In this document: positions 23,449-31,986 of the stretch, one piece after another | Position numbering within the stretch: the first letter of the stretch is position 1 | Layout: every line of letters starts with the position of its first letter | Assembly (NCBI GenBank): GCA_963810055.1 | Contig: CAWEME010000012.1 | Coordinates: 124,001 to 188,000 of the forward strand | Origin: REEB95 sp963810055 | GTDB taxonomy: Bacteria > Pseudomonadota > Alphaproteobacteria > ATCC43930 > CGMCC-115725 | DNA length: 64,000 nt | Direction of reading: 5' to 3' | Notes under the pieces: generated by a model | Databases searched by the model: none | Told to the model about the DNA's origin: nothing | The model's input: only the letters and a program-made list of their open reading frames with translations | Position numbers and translations under genes: made by a program

Positions 23449-23784
23449 TTAACGCTTGCCGGGGTTGGGGCTGAAGTACTTTTCGAACTTATCGGGAACG
23501 CCCTTGAAGCTGTCGGCATCCGCCGGCGCCGGGCCCTTGCGGGTGATGACCGGCCAGCTGCCGGCATATTGCCGGTTCAGATCGAGCCATTTCTCGGCCT
23601 GCGGATCGCTGTCCGGCACGATCGCCTCGGCCGGGCATTCGGGCTCGCACACCCCGCAATCGATGCATTCGTCGGGGTGGATCACCAGCATGTTCTCGCC
23701 CTCGTAGAAGCAATCGACCGGGCAAACTTCGACGCAATCGAGGTATTTGCACTTGATGCAGGCTTCGGTCACGACATAGGTCAT
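23449..23784 (-). CDS. fdxA: 7Fe ferredoxin (3Fe-4S and 4Fe-4S)
   Basis: The 111-residue protein matches Azotobacter-type FdI. The 3Fe-4S cluster would use Cys9, Cys17 and Cys50; the 4Fe-4S cluster would use Cys21, Cys40, Cys43 and Cys46; Cys12 and Cys25 are extra. The C-terminal extension has DLNRQYAGSWPVITRKG. It is a low-potential electron carrier in the cytoplasm. It lies upstream of carD on the same strand, with 350 bases between that hold repeats and a likely promoter, so the two may be transcribed separately here. Confidence 0.95.
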   Translation of the reverse strand: MTYVVTEACIKCKYLDCVEVCPVDCFYEGENMLVIHPDECIDCGVCEPECPAEAIVPDSDPQAEKWLDLNRQYAGSWPVITRKGPAPADADSFKGVPDKFEKYFSPNPGKR

Positions 23785-23961
23785 GGGATCGGCTCGGTCT
23801 CTCGGTTTCTGGCGTAATCGATGGCGTGAGGCTGGTAGCATGCGGCCGGGGGGCGGTGCAACCCCAGCTATATTATGGATTTTAGGGATGCTACGCCGAT
23901 TGCGACCGGGGCCGGGCGCTCTGCTATTGTCGCCGCTCTTCGATCCGGAGAAGTTCCAGGC

Positions 23962-25122
23962 ATGGCGTCGCGCGGGCGGGTGGTGGTGCTGCATTTCGCG
24001 GGACAGATGCCGCTGGCCGGCATCGCCTGGCAGGCGCTGCATTATCTGCTGGGTTTCGAGCGTTTGGGCTTCGAGGCCTGGTATGTCGAGGATCACGGCG
24101 CCAATCCTTACGATCCCCGGCTCAACAGCGTCACCAACGACAACGCGCCCAACATCGCCTACCTCAAGACTCTCATGGAGCGTTTCGGGCTGGGGGACCG
24201 CTGGGCCTATTGGGACGCGATCGAGGACCGGTATTTCGGCCTGTCCCGCGAAGGCGTCGCGGATCTGTTCAAGGGCGCCGACGCCCTCTTCAATCTGTGC
24301 GGCGCCACCCGGCTGCGCGATCATCACCTGGCCTGCCGGCGCCGCGTCATGATCGACACCGATCCGGTCTATGAGCAGATCAAATACGCCGAAGCCGACC
24401 AGGCCGCGCGGGCCTATCTCGACGCCCACACCCATTTCTTCACCTATGGCGAGAATGTCGGCGGCCCGGGCTGGATCGTGCCGCTCTGCGGCATCCCATG
24501 GCAGCCGACGCGGCCGCCGGTGGTGCTCGAACTCTGGCCGGCGGACGAGCAGGGCGGCCGGCGTTTTTCCACCATCGCGACCTGGGAGAACAAGGGCAAG
24601 AACATCGACTTCCGGGGCGAGCGCTATGTCTGGTCGAAACACCTCAACTTCCTGCGCTTCCTCGATGTGCCGGAGAAAAGCGGGCAGGGCTTCACCGTCG
24701 CGCTCAATTCCGCGCCGCCCGAGGCCGAATCGCAGATCAAGGCCCGGGGCTGGCAGGTGATCGACGCGCGCGACGTGTCGCTGTCGCTCGACGCCTACGG
24801 CGATTTCATCCGCGCCTCGCGCGGCGAGTTCACCGTCGCCAAGGACATCTACGTGCGGCCCCGCAGCGGCTGGTTCAGCGACCGCAGCGTCTGCTATCTC
24901 GCCTCGGGCCGGCCGGTGGTGACCATGGACACGGGCTTTTCGCGCTTCTATCCGGTGGGCGAAGGCCTGTTCCACTATTCCGACGAAGCCGGCGCGCTGG
25001 CCGCGATCGAGGCGGTCAACGCCGATTACCGGCGGCATGCCAAGGCCGCCCGGGAACTGGCCGAGGAATATTTCGCCGCCTCGCGGGTGCTGGCGGCGAT
25101 GGCGAAGGGCGCCGGGCTGTGA
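23962..25122 (+). CDS. Glycosyltransferase (GT-B-like)
   Basis: The protein has about 386 residues from ATG 23962; an in-frame ATG at 23875 gives 415 residues but adds an unconvincing N-terminus. It begins RVVVLHFAGQMPLAGIAWQA and ends with ASGRPVVTMDTGFSRFYPVG and GALAAIEAVNADYRRHAKAA. This is the C-terminal sugar-nucleotide domain pattern of GT-B glycosyltransferases. The acceptor is unknown. The next gene starts inside its stop codon (GTGA), so it heads a five-gene operon of glycolipid or polysaccharide functions. Confidence 0.72.
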   Translation: MASRGRVVVLHFAGQMPLAGIAWQALHYLLGFERLGFEAWYVEDHGANPYDPRLNSVTNDNAPNIAYLKTLMERFGLGDRWAYWDAIEDRYFGLSREGVADLFKGADALFNLCGATRLRDHHLACRRRVMIDTDPVYEQIKYAEADQAARAYLDAHTHFFTYGENVGGPGWIVPLCGIPWQPTRPPVVLELWPADEQGGRRFSTIATWENKGKNIDFRGERYVWSKHLNFLRFLDVPEKSGQGFTVALNSAPPEAESQIKARGWQVIDARDVSLSLDAYGDFIRASRGEFTVAKDIYVRPRSGWFSDRSVCYLASGRPVVTMDTGFSRFYPVGEGLFHYSDEAGALAAIEAVNADYRRHAKAARELAEEYFAASRVLAAMAKGAGL

Positions 25123-26789
25123 GCGCCGGCGCGAAGGACGATGCGGGGCGCGCGGGCCTGACCCTGGGCGGATGGCGGATTTCCTGGGATGTCCTGGCGC
25201 TGGCGCTGTTCTTCGTCGTGTTCGTGCTGATCCTGGCGACCTTCACCGATTACGGCGTCACCTGGGACGAGGACGTGCAGAATTGGTACGGCGAGGCGGT
25301 GCTGAATTATTACCTCACCTTCTTCAAGGACCTGTCGAGCCTGCATTACCTCGATCTGTTCAATTACGGCGCCGGCTTCGACATGACCGCGGCGGCGTTG
25401 AACCGCATTTCGCCCTTCGGCACCTACGAGACGCGGCATCTGCTCAACGCCCTCATCGGCCTCGTCGGCATCGTCGGATCCTGGAAGCTGGGCAAGGCGC
25501 TGGCCGGGCCGCGCGCGGGATTTCTGGCCGCGCTCTTCCTCACCCTCACGCCCAATTACTACGGCCAGATGTACAACAATCCCAAGGACGCGCCCTTCGC
25601 CGCCGGCATGGCGTGGTCGCTCTACTACCTGGTGCGGCTGCTGCCCGGATTGCCGCGGCCCGATTGGCGGCTGGTGGTCAAGCTGGGATTGGCCGCCGGG
25701 CTGGCGCTGGCGATCCGCGTCGGCGGGCTGCTGATCCTGGGTTATGTGGGGCTGGCGCTGCTGCTGTTCGTGGCTTGGCGGCTCGGCGAGACCAGGAGCC
25801 TCAAGGGCGCGGCTCTCGATGCCTGGGCCTGCTTCTGGCGGGTGCTGGCGCCGGCGGTGGCGGTGGCCTATCCGGTGATGCTGCTGTTCTGGCCCTGGGC
25901 GCAACAATCGCCCTTGGTCAATCCGGTCAAAGCGCTGGTCTATTTCTCGCACGAGATCTTCCCCTTCCTGACATTGTTCGCCGGCGAATACGTGCCGGCG
26001 AGCGACCTGCCCTGGGAATATCTGCCGACCTATATCCTGCTCGCGCTTCCCGAGCTGGTGCTGATCCTGCTGGCGGCGGCGCCGGCGGCGGCGTATTTCG
26101 GCTTGAAGCGCGCGGGCTGGCGCGAAACCGGGCGCGACCGGATCATCGGCACCTTCATGCTGGGTTTCGCCATCGTCTTCCCGGTCGCCTATGCGGTGGC
26201 GATCAAGGCGGTGCTGTTCGACGGCATGCGGCATTTCATCTTCGTGCTGCCGCTGATCGCGGCGGCGGCGGCGATCGTCGCTGACACGGCGCTCGGCCGG
26301 CTGGCGCGTTGGCGCTTCCGCCGTTTCGCCTACGGCGCGCTCGCGCTTTACGGCCTGATCCATGTATCGGTCATGGCCATGCTGCACCCCGACGAATACG
26401 TCTATTACAACGCCTTCGTCGGCGGCACGCACGGCGCCGAGGGGCTGTTCAAGCTCGATTACTGGGCTAATTCCTACGCCGAGGATTCCCAGGCGCTGGA
26501 GAACTATCTGCGCCAGGAATACGGCGCCGATTTCATGGACCACGATTTCACGGTGTTCGCCTGCGGCCCGCCGGTTTCCGCCGCCTATTACTTCCCGCCC
26601 AATTTCATCTTCACGCCCGACCGCGACAGCGCGCAATTCGTCATCGCCTTCACCAAGGACGAATGCAACAAGACGGTGACCGGCAAGGAGATCTACCGCG
26701 TCGAGCGTTTGGACACGCTGTTGTCGGTGGTGCTCGACCGCCGCGCCATCCTGGCGCAGCAACAGCACACATCCGCCGCCGGCGGCTGA
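25119..26789 (+). CDS. GT39-like membrane glycosyltransferase
   Basis: The 556-residue protein starts from GTG 25119, which overlaps the previous stop. It has about 11 helices. The first periplasmic loop carries the GT39/ArnT-type acidic motif (DYGVTWDEDVQNWYGE), and PNYYGQMYNNPKDAPFA follows. The C-terminal soluble region contains YWANSYAEDSQALENYL and ACGPPVSAAYYFPP. Members move a sugar from polyprenyl phosphate to a periplasmic acceptor. In the context of the GT2 and SMR genes downstream it is probably the final transferase of the set. Confidence 0.75.
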   Translation: MSAGAKDDAGRAGLTLGGWRISWDVLALALFFVVFVLILATFTDYGVTWDEDVQNWYGEAVLNYYLTFFKDLSSLHYLDLFNYGAGFDMTAAALNRISPFGTYETRHLLNALIGLVGIVGSWKLGKALAGPRAGFLAALFLTLTPNYYGQMYNNPKDAPFAAGMAWSLYYLVRLLPGLPRPDWRLVVKLGLAAGLALAIRVGGLLILGYVGLALLLFVAWRLGETRSLKGAALDAWACFWRVLAPAVAVAYPVMLLFWPWAQQSPLVNPVKALVYFSHEIFPFLTLFAGEYVPASDLPWEYLPTYILLALPELVLILLAAAPAAAYFGLKRAGWRETGRDRIIGTFMLGFAIVFPVAYAVAIKAVLFDGMRHFIFVLPLIAAAAAIVADTALGRLARWRFRRFAYGALALYGLIHVSVMAMLHPDEYVYYNAFVGGTHGAEGLFKLDYWANSYAEDSQALENYLRQEYGADFMDHDFTVFACGPPVSAAYYFPPNFIFTPDRDSAQFVIAFTKDECNKTVTGKEIYRVERLDTLLSVVLDRRAILAQQQHTSAAGG

Positions 26790-26804
26790 GCGCGGAGGGA
26801 GGCG

Positions 26805-27545
26805 GTGGAACGCGGCGAAGTCGAGCGCCTGGCAGCGGCGGAAGCGCGGATGTGGTGGTTCCGGGCCTTGCACCGCAATCTGCTCCGGCTGTGGTCCGAT
26901 ACTTCACGGGGCGGAGGCGGCGAAAAACTGCTCGATGCCGGCTGCGGCACCGGCGGGTTTTTGGCGCTTCTGGGCGAAGCGCGGCCAAGCGCGTTTCGCG
27001 CGGGCATCGACCGCGACGCGCTCGCCTGCCGGTTCGCGCGCGCCAAGGGCGCCGCGGTCGCGCAGGCCTCGATCGACGATCTCCCTTTCGCCGGCGGGAG
27101 CTTCGATGCCGTGTTCAGCGCCGACGTGCTGTGCCACAGCGGCGTCGACCAGCGGAAAGCGCTTGTGGAAATGCGCCGCTGCCTCAAGCCCGGCGGATTG
27201 CTGGTGCTGAACCTGCCGGCCTATCGCTGGCTCTATTCGGCGCATGACCGCGCCGTGGACAACGCAAGGCGTTATGCCCGGGAAGAGGTGGCGGCTCTCC
27301 TGGAGGAAGCGGGCTTCACCCGCATCCGGACGACATATTGGAACACCCTGCTCTTTCCCCTGATGGTGGCGCGGCGCAAGCTCGGGCGAGGCGCGGCGAG
27401 CGACGTGGCCGTGCTGCCGCGACCGTTGGAATGGCTGCTGGCGGGGGTGGCGGCGGCCGAATCGGGCCTGCTGGCCAGGCTCCTCGCATGGGGCTTGCGT
27501 CTTCCCTTCGGCGGCTCGATTCTGGCGGCCGGAGTGAGGCCATGA
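26805..27545 (+). CDS. Class I SAM-dependent methyltransferase
   Basis: The 246-residue protein has the Rossmann motif I LLDAGCGTGGFL, acidic post-I GIDRDALA, motif II region FDAVFSADVLCH and post-motif LKPGGLLVLNLPAY. The GTG start at 26805 is preceded closely by GGAGGGAGG. The N-terminal ARMWWFRALHRNLLRLW and the C-terminal hydrophobic part are shared with methyltransferases encoded beside polyprenyl-phosphate sugar transferases. Target may be a sugar or lipid carrier, by context only. Confidence 0.83.
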   Translation: MERGEVERLAAAEARMWWFRALHRNLLRLWSDTSRGGGGEKLLDAGCGTGGFLALLGEARPSAFRAGIDRDALACRFARAKGAAVAQASIDDLPFAGGSFDAVFSADVLCHSGVDQRKALVEMRRCLKPGGLLVLNLPAYRWLYSAHDRAVDNARRYAREEVAALLEEAGFTRIRTTYWNTLLFPLMVARRKLGRGAASDVAVLPRPLEWLLAGVAAAESGLLARLLAWGLRLPFGGSILAAGVRP

Positions 27546-28516
27546 CCAGTTTCGCGCTCAGCATCGTCATCCCGGTCTATAACGGCGCCAGCAGCATCGG
27601 CGCGCTGGTGGCGGCGCTCGCCAATCTCGAGGTTCCGGGCGGGCACGAGATCGTGCTGGTCAACGACAACAGCCCGGATGACAGCCTGACTGTGTGCCGC
27701 GAGCTGATCCGCCGCACGCGCGTGCCGGTCACGCTGGTCGACCTGGCGCGCAATTACGGCGAGCACAACGCGGTGATGGCGGGGCTGCGCCAGGCGCGCG
27801 GATCGCACGTCATCACCATGGACGACGATCTCCAGAACCCGCCGGGCGAGGTGCTGCGGCTGCTGCGCCACGCGCAACAGACCGGCGCCGACGTGGTCTA
27901 TGCCAAGCCGATCGAGAAACAACATGCCGGCTGGCGCAATCTCGGCAGCCGCTTCGCCAACCGCGTCGCCAACCACGTGCTCGACAAGCCGAGGGGGCTT
28001 TATCTCTCGAGCTTCCGCTGCATCAGCGCCTTCGCCGTAGGCCAGATCGCGGCCTATGACGGACCCTTCCCCTATATCGACGGGCTGCTGCTGCAGGTGA
28101 CGCAGCGCGTCGAAAGCCTCGCGGTCGAGCATCTGCCGCGCGAACACGGCCGCAGCAACTACAATCTGCGCCGGCTGGTGCGGCTGTGGCTCAGCATGTT
28201 CGTCAATTTCTCGGTCATGCCGCTGCGCCTCGCCACCTTCGCCGGATTCGCCCTGAGCTTCCTGGGCGTGATCGGCGCGGTTTGGGCGGCGGTGGACGCG
28301 ATCTTCTTCGAACGGACGCCGCCCGGCTGGGCGTCCTTGACCGTGGCGGTGATGCTGCTCTCGGGCGTGCAGTTGCTGATCCTGGGGCTGATCGGCGAAT
28401 ATCTCGGCCGGCTTTATCTGACCGTCAACCGCAAGCCCCAAGCCGTGGTGCGCGAGGTTTCGCGCAACGAGGCCGCCGAGCGCGCGGCGCGTCCCGGAAT
28501 CGTCAGGAGCGTGTAA
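27542..28516 (+). CDS. GT2 glycosyltransferase, polyprenyl-phosphate type
   Basis: The 324-residue protein starts SIVIPVYNGASSI and has NDNSPDDS, the metal-binding MDDDLQNPPGEV and the family-typical LYLSSFRCISAF, followed by two C-terminal membrane helices (residues about 228-250 and 262-290). This is the DPM1/ArnC class that puts a sugar on undecaprenyl phosphate at the inner face of the membrane. ATG 27542 overlaps the methyltransferase stop (ATGA). It works logically with the SMR-type flippase subunit and the GT39-like enzyme next to it. Confidence 0.88.
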   Translation: MTSFALSIVIPVYNGASSIGALVAALANLEVPGGHEIVLVNDNSPDDSLTVCRELIRRTRVPVTLVDLARNYGEHNAVMAGLRQARGSHVITMDDDLQNPPGEVLRLLRHAQQTGADVVYAKPIEKQHAGWRNLGSRFANRVANHVLDKPRGLYLSSFRCISAFAVGQIAAYDGPFPYIDGLLLQVTQRVESLAVEHLPREHGRSNYNLRRLVRLWLSMFVNFSVMPLRLATFAGFALSFLGVIGAVWAAVDAIFFERTPPGWASLTVAVMLLSGVQLLILGLIGEYLGRLYLTVNRKPQAVVREVSRNEAAERAARPGIVRSV

Positions 28517-28860
28517 TGCCGATTTTGCTGCCTTATTACGCCGCGCTGTTCGGCGGCATACTGATCGCGGTCTGCGGCCAGCTGCTGCTCAAGAGCGGCG
28601 TGCAGGCGACAACCGATTTCGCGGCCCAGCTGTTGAACGTCTACACCATCATCGGCGTGGGCTTATACGGCTGCGCCGCCTTCCTCTATCTCATCGCCAT
28701 CCGCAAGATTCCGATCTCGGTGGCCTATCCCTCGGTGGCGATGAGCTACGTGGTGGTGGCGGTGGTGGCGCATTTCGCCTGGGACGAATCGCTCACCGCC
28801 GACAAGATCGGCGCCATCGCCATGATCCTCGCCGGGGTGGCGCTGCTGCACCGGCTGTAG
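28516..28860 (+). CDS. SMR/EamA-like small membrane transporter
   Basis: The 114-residue protein has four membrane helices: ALFGGILIAVCGQLLLKSG at the start, YLIAIRKIPISVAYPSVAMS in the middle and AIAMILAGVALL at the end. The Pro-rich PISVAYP turn is typical of ArnE/ArnF-like members and of EmrE relatives. In this operon a role in flipping a lipid-linked sugar is more likely than drug efflux. It begins one base inside the stop of the GT2 gene and is the last gene of the operon. Confidence 0.83.
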   Translation: MPILLPYYAALFGGILIAVCGQLLLKSGVQATTDFAAQLLNVYTIIGVGLYGCAAFLYLIAIRKIPISVAYPSVAMSYVVVAVVAHFAWDESLTADKIGAIAMILAGVALLHRL

Positions 28861-28903
28861 GGCGTGGACTCGTAAAGTAAGATCGGCGAGCGGCGGTTGA
28901 TTG

Positions 28904-28931
28904 ATGTCCGCTTTGCGCCAGAAGCGGACAT
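28904..28931. repeat. Short intergenic palindrome
   Basis: ATGTCCGCTT, an 8-base loop TGCGCCAG, then AAGCGGACAT. I recognise this as a dispersed intergenic palindrome common in alphaproteobacterial genomes, where it often produces spurious small ORFs. Here it marks the boundary between the glycosyltransferase operon and lower-GC DNA. Confidence 0.7.
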
Positions 28932-29024
28932 TGGTACGAAGATTCGATATGTCATGAGAAGCCCGCCATCTCAGGCGCCCCGCTCATGAGTCTATGATTT
29001 CAAATTGGTTTAGGGAGGCGAAAA

Positions 29025-29327
29025 ATGACGGAAACCCATTCAACCGAGCTCTATCGCCAAGAAGGTGATAACTTTCGCTCAGTTCGCCTGTCCGTTAACG
29101 CCGATGGCTCGATCAAATTAGATACCCAAGACATGGGTACGCTCGTTAAAGAAATCTGGGGCGATAGCGATTACGAATTCTGGGTCGACGTCCCTGCCTC
29201 GGCTCTTCCCAAACTGGTATTCGCTCTGCTGCGGGAAAAATACACCGGTAGAAATAAAGCGGTTGATGAGTTCCGCGCGTTCTGCAAGCAAGAAGAGATC
29301 GAACACGTATGGGATTCTTGGGTTTAA
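29025..29327 (+). CDS. Hypothetical protein in low-GC patch
   Basis: The 100-residue acidic protein starts after GGGAGG (ATG 29025). It has predicted beta-rich N-terminal sequence (LYRQEGDNFRSVRLSVNADG) and a helical C-terminus (VDEFRAFCKQEEIEHVWDSW). I see no known motif. Its base composition and codon use are clearly less GC-rich than the glycosyltransferase operon, and its stop lies exactly where a DUF3300-like gene is cut off. Both facts suggest acquisition by transfer. Confidence 0.7.
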   Translation: MTETHSTELYRQEGDNFRSVRLSVNADGSIKLDTQDMGTLVKEIWGDSDYEFWVDVPASALPKLVFALLREKYTGRNKAVDEFRAFCKQEEIEHVWDSWV

Positions 29328-29511
29328 CGAGCGGATCGGGGTAAAGCGCGATCGGCGAGACCAGTTGCTCCAGCTGCTCGGCCGGGAGAGCCGGACCGCT
29401 CGGCGCCGCCGGCGCCGGCTGTGGCGCCGCCGTCTGTGGCGCCGCCGTCAGCGGAACCAGGCTCAAAAGGGCGAAAATGCCCGCCGTCACTATGATGAGA
29501 TAGGGCTTCAT
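29328..29511 (-). pseudogene. Truncated DUF3300-like protein, N-terminus only
   Basis: From ATG 29511 the frame reads a signal peptide (MKPYLIIVTAGIFALLSL) and a Pro/Ala linker, then EQLEQLVSPIALYPDPLV. The last part is the start of the conserved DUF3300 domain of large secreted proteins. Homology stops at about 29328; beyond it the frame is the antisense of the neighbouring low-GC gene. A full family member is several hundred residues, so over 85 percent is gone. Confidence 0.7.
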
Positions 29512-29722
29512 GTCCCACGCAAGGCTTTCCGTCCGGATCGTTACGGCGGTGAAGGGACAAGCGCCGGCAAACAGTCGCCGGCGCCTCGGCTTAAACCGCG
29601 GTCAACAGCCATAAGGTTAGCACGACCCTAGCCTTTATTCTATTCACGGCGCCGGCCGTTCATCCCCGGCATCATCATTGCCTCGGGCATACGTTCCCAT
29701 ACCGCCAGGCACGAGCGTCCGC

Positions 29723-29989
29723 TCAATCGCCGTCGGAAAACACGAACGTCATGTCGTGAATCTTCTGGACCGGGGCCGGCACGTCCTTGATGGCTGGATT
29801 TTCCTCGGAAAAGACGAAGGTCATGTCGTTCATCGCCTAGACCGGAAGATTTTTCATGTCCGGATAGTCCAAGCTCATTTGACTGACGTTGATATTGGCC
29901 TGCGCGGTCGGGGTCGGGAAGAAATAATACTTCGCGCCCAACCCAAGCAGGATGACGGCGATGACGGCGAGAGCGTGATGTGCGCGCAT
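29723..29989 (-). pseudogene. Small membrane-anchored protein with an amber codon
   Basis: ATG 29989 follows GGAGG by 8 bases. The frame encodes one N-terminal membrane helix (ALAVIAVILLGLGAKYYFF), then MSLDYPDMKNLPV and a TAG at 29837-29839. Past the TAG the same frame continues AMNDMTFVFSEENPAIKDVP, then APVQKIHDMTFVFSDGD and a TGA at 29723. The repeated PVQ..xDMTFVFS unit shows that the TAG replaces a Gln codon (CAG to TAG). Intact length would be 88 residues. It may be a nonsense mutation or a sequencing error. Confidence 0.68.
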
Positions 29990-30207
29990 GATGTTTGCCT
30001 CCGAATGAACTGACGGGTCGCGCGAGATGCGTGGCTGGATTTGAAAATGGCGGATTTGCTGCATCGCAGCATTGACCTAAGTCACTTGGATTGCTGCTAT
30101 TTCCGCATGGCAGCCAGTGCGTCCGCGGGGTTGCAATAAAAACCGGCGGATTTCCGGGGTATTGGCGCGGGCCAAGGCGCGCGGCGCCGGACTGGGAGTT
30201 GGATTGT

Positions 30208-30279
30208 CTCTAAAGCGCCTGGCGGATCGCCGCGATCACGCGCGCGACCGATTCCTCGCCGAGTTCCGGATAGAGGGGC
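30208..30279 (-). repeat. Duplicated degT 3-prime end, left copy
   Basis: 72 bases that match 31987-32058 with two mismatches. The right copy is the genuine end of the DegT-family gene including its stop codon. This left copy is detached from any reading frame of that gene. The pair forms direct repeats around 1.7 kb of lower-GC DNA, as left by site-specific integration or by a duplication. The 30280-30584 stretch that follows holds a weak hairpin with T-run (near 30399-30424) but no recognisable gene. Confidence 0.88.
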
Positions 30280-30584
30280 GATCTCCTTCGTACCATTCGC
30301 GCGATCAAGGGCGCGCAGGGAAAGCGGTTGACCTATCGACAAGCTAATAGGAAGGCGGCCTGATTTTCGGCGAGGCCGTGCCAAAGTGCGCCTAATCCTT
30401 AGTCTTTTCGACTAGGCTTTTTGACTCGACTCTGCCTCCGCGCTTTAGCACGCTCGTTCTTGCCGACCAGTACTTTTTGTGGCTTGGGCGGCGTGCTAAG
30501 TGCCCGACGTATTGCTTCGTCGCGGCGGCGCTCGGTTTATTTCTCGCTGTATTGATCGTCTGGTTTCATCGTTACAGGTGACTC

Positions 30585-31139
30585 ATGACTAAGCTGCTCG
30601 GGTTTCTTTTTACAACGGGCCTTACAGATAGCGAACTCAAGAAATTAGGCGAACTGATTCTAACATGGTCGGGCACTGAACATATGCTCGGTTCTGCCCT
30701 AAGTCATTTATTGCGAGTTTCCGATGATGAAGCCACAGCATTGGTTTATCCGATGGGTCTTCAAACTAAGCTGCATTGGATATACACACTCGCTCCAAAC
30801 AGGGCGACAACTGAACGCAGCCAGTATTTAATAAAGGAACTAAAGTTTATCATGGAGTATGTCCAAACCGTCAGAAATACCGTAATTCACGGCATTCTAA
30901 TGGGTGGCCTGTCAGAAGATGTTTCTTTCCACTTGCGCTCTAAGAGTAGGTCTATCCGTAAGGAAGATGTTTGGGCGGCAGAAACACCTACAGATTACGC
31001 CGCTACTATTGTGGCGCATCTTTGTTGGGAGTTAGCGGGTGTGGAATCGCTTCCTGCTTTAGCGAGTGGGTTACCATTGCCTGATAGACCCGTTTTACCA
31101 GAATCCGAGAATCGTCAAACCCCCACTGGTAAGAAATGA
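30585..31139 (+). CDS. Hypothetical protein with HEPN-like R-x4-H motif
   Basis: The 184-residue, largely alpha-helical protein is encoded in low-GC DNA. The helix EYVQTVRNTVIHG contains Arg97-Asn98-x3-His102, the R-N-x3-H signature of HEPN-domain RNases and of HEPN antitoxin/toxin families. An N-terminal helix with TWSGTEHMLGSALSHLL resembles the first HEPN helix. Members are common in toxin-antitoxin and anti-phage systems. The assignment rests on this motif and on helix content only. It is convergent with the two-helix membrane protein at 31206 and both lie between the degT-end repeats. Confidence 0.6.
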   Translation: MTKLLGFLFTTGLTDSELKKLGELILTWSGTEHMLGSALSHLLRVSDDEATALVYPMGLQTKLHWIYTLAPNRATTERSQYLIKELKFIMEYVQTVRNTVIHGILMGGLSEDVSFHLRSKSRSIRKEDVWAAETPTDYAATIVAHLCWELAGVESLPALASGLPLPDRPVLPESENRQTPTGKK

Positions 31140-31205
31140 GATTTGCGGTTTCTACTCCCGCCTCGATCATCTCGGGCATGATTTCGATTTCATCATTCAT
31201 ATGTA

Positions 31206-31880
31206 TTAAGAGTCTCGCAAGAATTTGGGAACCCCGCCGTGGGATTCTGCGTAAAATTTGAGTTCGTCTCTATCAACTACCGTATCTTCATCCGGGACAA
31301 TTTCGGTAATTTCAGCTCCTATCTGAGAGTGGCCAATTACTGAGTGATAATCATATGGCTTATTTACCCATGAAAGTTCGTTACGCCTTATCGCGTCTTT
31401 TAATGTTCTAAACCACGCTCTTGCACTTTCAGCTTTAAATGGCCGCTGTGGTGCAAGATCAACCCACAAACAAGCAGCCTCATAGAGATAAAAATGTTTT
31501 TGATGCCGTATGGCGTCATAATTAGGTCCTGCAAGTCTTTCCTCATATCCACCAATTTTTTCATTTAGTTTTCCAACGACATCCTGATTTTCACGATTGT
31601 AATCCAAAAACATTTTTGCTTGAACTTCTATAAGATTCCAGACGAATAGAATAAATGCGACCAGCAAGAGGGCGGCAGCATACCAAATATATGTCCCGAG
31701 ATTTTGGGTCACTTCCGGCAACCCGTTTTTTGCGAACAGAAGCAGCCAAGTCGCGATGGTGATAAACGCACCCGAGACTTTCTTTTGAATTTGTTCTCGA
31801 TTGATGCCGAACGTCTGTTTTGTGGCGGCAGCCGCGCGCAAAAATGCCTTAACCCAATAATCTTCGATGTTGATTTCCAT
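31206..31880 (-). CDS. Two-helix membrane protein with cytoplasmic domain
   Basis: The 224-residue protein in low-GC DNA starts from ATG 31880 after AGGAGG. Two hydrophobic helices (residues about 37-55 and 64-86) are followed by a charged, coiled-coil-prone stretch (MFLDYNRENQDVVGKLNEKI) and a soluble domain with HFYLYEAACLWVDLAPQRPF. I do not recognise the family. The layout (membrane hairpin plus cytosolic sensor-like part) is seen in some defence effectors, but this is only a comparison of shape. Confidence 0.65.
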   Translation of the reverse strand: MEINIEDYWVKAFLRAAAATKQTFGINREQIQKKVSGAFITIATWLLLFAKNGLPEVTQNLGTYIWYAAALLLVAFILFVWNLIEVQAKMFLDYNRENQDVVGKLNEKIGGYEERLAGPNYDAIRHQKHFYLYEAACLWVDLAPQRPFKAESARAWFRTLKDAIRRNELSWVNKPYDYHSVIGHSQIGAEITEIVPDEDTVVDRDELKFYAESHGGVPKFLRDS

Positions 31881-31986
31881 ATCAGCCTCCTAGCTCTGGG
31901 CATGATTGCCCAGAACCGCTGGCCGAATCCATTGCAGCGCAGCGGGCGCATTATACATTCCCTATTATGGGAGGTATGTAATCGCC

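Noticed and set aside
24498..26789. 763-residue frame beginning inside the GT-B gene
   Set aside because: Homology begins at GTG 25119; the first 207 codons are a shadow of the upstream gene.
31006..31200. 64-residue minus-strand ORF between the two island genes
   Set aside because: It overlaps the end of the HEPN-like gene and has no ribosome site or recognisable features.
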